From NCBI GenBank assembly GCA_022747635.1, contig JAKTNV010000014.1:9249110-9313109 (forward strand): a stretch of 64,000 nt of DNA. Direction: 5' to 3'. Source of the DNA: Hetaerina americana (Eukaryota; Arthropoda; Insecta; Odonata; Calopterygidae). Position 1 is the first letter of the stretch, and each line of letters opens with the position of its first letter. The translations under genes and the position numbers were made by a program. Below, in pieces: positions 60,813 through 64,000 of this stretch. The notes under the pieces are model-generated. The model was given only the letters and a program-made list of their open reading frames with translations, was not told the origin of the DNA and made no database searches.

Positions 60813-63236
60813 ACCATACGCCGGGAAAACCTGAGATCCTTCAAAGATATTAGGAGATTTTATTTTGAAACGGGTGAATACAAAGTAGAGAAAACATTGA
60901 TTTTAAATTGAAATCTTTAAAGATTCAAGGTAAATGCTTCTCATTTCGACAAGGCGGACCAAGAAGTTTTCTGGCGAACAAATTATCTTTGCGTACTTTG
61001 CATTTTTCCCGATTTCACCAGGCGATGGACATATTACCTACGCATGGAATACGCATTACCACCACTGTTCGACTATTAAAACTAGTTCTAATTTTTAAAG
61101 AGTTCATCTGTATATAAGAAGCAAAAGAGGGCATGCGTTTCCTTAAGTTTGGATGGAAACTAAAAAAAATCAAGCCATGAGTATAATATTGAGATTTTAA
61201 TACACACGCATGACCATCGTACATACCTGCGCACGCTGTACAACATGCGAGTGGTATTACGTCGTAATATCAACGAAAAATAGTCACGATTTTTGCACCC
61301 ACTGCGTCCACATTACCTGCTAGGAGCTCATTTTCAAAGGAAAGAGGAAATTGGAGGGAAAGGAAATTAACGAAAAAACTGCCGGATAATTGTGAGGAGG
61401 GAAGCGAGTTGGATCCGCGAGCCAAGATAGTGGTCACGCATGATCTCCCCCAAATACGCGAATATAAACTCCCCCCCCCCGCCCTAATGCCTGCACTTCC
61501 CCGTCTTATTTATCGCGGATCTTTTGGTGAATGAAATAGGAAGGAGGAGATGATGTGGTGGTGGGAAAGCCGTTGACATGTCTGTCCGGCAGCGTCCTCC
61601 CTGCTTTCTTTTACGTCCCCCCCCCCTTACAGCTACTTTATTAAGAACAAAGGGAGGCATGCGATAGAAACTGCCCCGTCCTCTCTCCTACCCTTATCGG
61701 ACCACTCGAGAAACTTTCTTTTTCAATATCCGACCGATCCCATCCGTTACGCATGCCCGTTGGCGCCCCATCCTTCCGTGGATCGCTGGCCCGCCGGAGG
61801 GAGTGAGGAGAGGGGGCAGCGTTCCACATGGGCGACCCTTATCAACGGACTATTGCTCTTTTATTCAATTGTTAAGCCACGATCGGCAAGCCTCCACATC
61901 TTGCTCCGCCCGCCCTATGCAAATTGAAGTACTGATTATGGACGCCGTGCCACGATTTGGGCGAGGGGGGAGTCACATAGCACATCGTTACCCGAAGGTT
62001 ACGGAAGGGAAGGTGCGCAAGAAAGTTTGAATGGGGGAATGTAAATGATGCCTAGGTTAAGATAAATCATGAGGTATCCATTTGGGTGGGAAAGAAATTG
62101 TGGGCAAACTGAAGTTTCGCAAGGGATTTGGCATTTGTTTAGTGGTGGCGTATACGTACTATCAACCTGTGAGCTGGACTATGCGAATGCAGGTGCGTAG
62201 GACTATTCATTCATTGCTTCAATCGTTCCCGACTATTTCTCTTCACACCTTCACATCCTCATTCACCTCTCCATTTTCAACTATAAGTCCCCACTTGAGT
62301 CATGTAATGAATGCCATTTGTTCTTTGGGCCTCGGAACATCTATTGTGTGAATATCACCGACTGCAATCACCCAAGCTTTCTGCAGCGGTCATTTGAGTC
62401 TCCGCTGGAGATGCAAATTTTTGCTCACCTTTGGCGTAGTTGACATGATTGAACTATTCATTCGAGCTGCTCATCATTGTCGTCTTGGTTTTTTGGTGTG
62501 TTAGGATTAAAAAATATTGAGAAAATCGTGAAACGATACGTCTAAATGATTTATGTAGTTCCTATAGTTGATTTGTAGCATTCGAAGTCGATAGGATAAT
62601 AGAAAAACGATTCGCATTTTTAATTTTGTAGTTCATCATGCTCATTCGATTGAATTAAGAGAGCATAAAATTTAAAGAATAAATATCTTTTTTTACAGAA
62701 ATACGAGTACTCATTCAAAAGATTTTACTTAAAAATAAAGAATGAAATCACAGCGGAGTCCCGTGTATTCCAGCAGAGTATTCCTTCCCTATCCACCAGC
62801 CACTGATATGATCAGCAAGGAAATTCCTACGCATTATATTTATTAATCAAGCCGCCAGTCAACTGGTATTAGAGGTCATGGTGGCATGATTCGTTGTCAG
62901 GTATTCATTTCCGCCTCTTTATATTACGAGCCGAGCTGGTTGTTTTCCAAAATTAATATTTTTCCACATTAACATCAGGTTAACCGCCATGTCATCTGCA
63001 ACCCAGCAAAGTTCTTGTTGTTCTAGCCATCAAAGCTTAACGCAGTTTCCATTTCTATGAGTCAATGACTTTTAACTCCAACTACCTTTCCATCTTCTTT
63101 TATTGATCCCTTTTTTACCTTTAATTGAGCAAAATATAAAAATTAGGCAGTTAAGTTTTATTTTTTTAGCAAAATTAACAATTGACGGTTTCATGCATTC
63201 GGAAATTTTGAAGATAGTGTGTCTGTCTATTTTATA
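60813..63236. other. Unrecognised region with GC-rich patch
   Basis: No gene recognised. 61,300-62,050 is GC/CpG-rich, with two 10-base C runs (61471-61480 and 61617-61626). Frames over it have no domain signature. Confidence 0.45.
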
Positions 63237-63989
63237 CGAGGGTCATCCGGAAAGTAGTACCCGTTCGTGCCGCATGAAGTGCTGACGACGCGAGTAGCCG
63301 CTGGACGAGGTCAGATAGCTTCAGTGGCTTGTCTGCCTTCTCTGAGCCAAGTTGCGTGACGCTAGCATTGCCTGTGTTGTTTCTGTGATTGTTTACAATG
63401 TTTAAAAAAATTGAGAACGCCGCCAGTTGTGAAGTGAGGGCAGTGATTAAATTCCTCAATGCAAGAAACGTTCGCCCATGTGATATTCATCGCCAATTAA
63501 AGGAGGTGTATGGAGACAATGTAATGGACGAGTCGTCCGTTCGGCGGTGGTGTCGCAACTTCAACATGGGGAGGGGGAACACACACGACGATGAGCGTTC
63601 GGGGAGACCGTCTGTCATTACAGACCAACTGGTGAGCTCAGTTGACGAATTCGTGAGGAACGATCGGCGCGTCACAATTGATGACATCTGTGAGCATTTT
63701 CCCAATGTTTCTCGAACAATTGTTCATGAAATTGTTAAACACCATCTGCATTATGCAAAAATTTGTGCAAGATGGGTCCCTCGCGTATCTCAATGAGCTG
63801 GCGGCGAAGGACTATGCAGCAGGAATACAGAAACTTGTCACACGTTATGACAAATGCCTTAATTTGCTTGGAGATTATGTTGAGAAGTAGTTTAAAGTAT
63901 CCTCTTTCAAATAAAATTTTTTATGTTTGTTAATATTTACTTTTGTCTTTTTATTCCACGAACGGGTACTACTTTCCGGATGACCCTCG
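63237..63989 (+). mobile_element. Internally deleted mariner, 753 bp, second copy
   Basis: Same length, ends, deletion junction and orientation as 26,573-27,325. Differences by eye: one base in the coding part (tcc for tct at 63536-63538) and three near the right end just inside the inverted repeat. The 33-bp terminal repeats are 63237-63269 and 63957-63989, flanked by TA at 63235-63236 and 63990-63991. Near identity indicates recent movement, presumably by a full-length transposase encoded elsewhere, since neither copy has a catalytic domain. Confidence 0.95.
63398..63796 (+). CDS. Truncated mariner transposase: DNA-binding domain only (copy 2)
   Basis: 132 codons from ATG 63398 to the stop at 63794-63796. 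The protein is identical to the one encoded at 26,734-27,132, the single coding difference being synonymous. It has two helix-turn-helix regions joined by a GRP-containing linker and ends after 'AKICARWVPRVSQ', where the internal deletion shifts the frame. The remaining C-terminal codons (to the stop at 63888-63890) lie in another frame and are not translated as part of it. It could bind mariner ends without cutting them; that is inference. Confidence 0.85.
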   Translation: MFKKIENAASCEVRAVIKFLNARNVRPCDIHRQLKEVYGDNVMDESSVRRWCRNFNMGRGNTHDDERSGRPSVITDQLVSSVDEFVRNDRRVTIDDICEHFPNVSRTIVHEIVKHHLHYAKICARWVPRVSQ

Positions 63990-64000
63990 TATTTGAACAG

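Noticed and set aside
1..64000. CRISPR array, operon or prokaryotic mobile system
   Set aside because: No regularly spaced repeats, no dense long frames and no ribosome binding pattern; all signals are those of a eukaryotic intergenic region.

Overview
The window reads as a piece of a large, AT-rich invertebrate (most likely insect) genome. No intact cellular gene, rRNA or functional tRNA was recognised. What can be named is almost entirely transposable-element debris: non-LTR retrotransposons (LINEs), mariner-type DNA transposons, tRNA-derived SINE-like units and palindromic repeats. Insect is inferred from the combination of mariner transposases with LINEs of the APE endonuclease/RT type common in arthropods; the species cannot be fixed from sequence alone.

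Two LINE families recur. LINE-A (CR1/L2/Jockey-like RT; 3' end carrying a conserved 'tgccacacaccct..tggcttg' box) appears as a tail-outward inverted pair at 2.87-4.31 kb, as a fragment at 8.17-8.75 kb and as short 3' tails at 16.7, 38.9 and 53.0 kb. LINE-B (APE endonuclease, RT, then a C-terminal region with 'AFEMWVWRRM' type motif and an AAT-rich 3' end) appears at 6.88-9.6 (minus), 10.97-13.6 (plus, in pieces), 24.3-24.7, 40.1-40.3, 47.6-48.5 and 51.35-54.2 kb. A related minus-strand LINE lies at 13.6-14.6 kb. All are crippled by stops and frameshifts.

Mariner relics fill 9.6-16.1 kb: five to six kilobases in which mariners, LINEs and a tRNA-like SINE are nested in one another, giving a relative order of insertions. 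Two mariners there (11.8-12.73 plus, 14.6-15.9 minus) share the same missing 5' part and the same tRNA-like neighbour. A separate and much younger mariner derivative occurs twice, at 26,573-27,325 and 63,237-63,989. Both copies are 753 bp, differ at about four bases by eye, have perfect 33-bp inverted ends and TA duplications, and keep an open reading frame only for the N-terminal DNA-binding part of transposase, with the catalytic domain deleted.

The rest (about 16.7-24.3, 27.3-38.9, 40.3-47.5, 48.5-51.3, 54.2-63.2 kb) is unrecognised AT-rich sequence with simple repeats, several hairpins, GC/CpG-rich patches (for example 22.0-22.7, 37.7-38.1, 43.6-44.5, 57.3-58.1, 61.3-62.0 kb) and palindromic repeats at 12.95, 49.8 and 60.7 kb. 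The 60.7 kb palindrome has a hammerhead-ribozyme-like core. The most interesting items are the catalytic-domain-less mariner pair, the shared composite structure of the older mariners, and the palindrome/hammerhead-like motif family.
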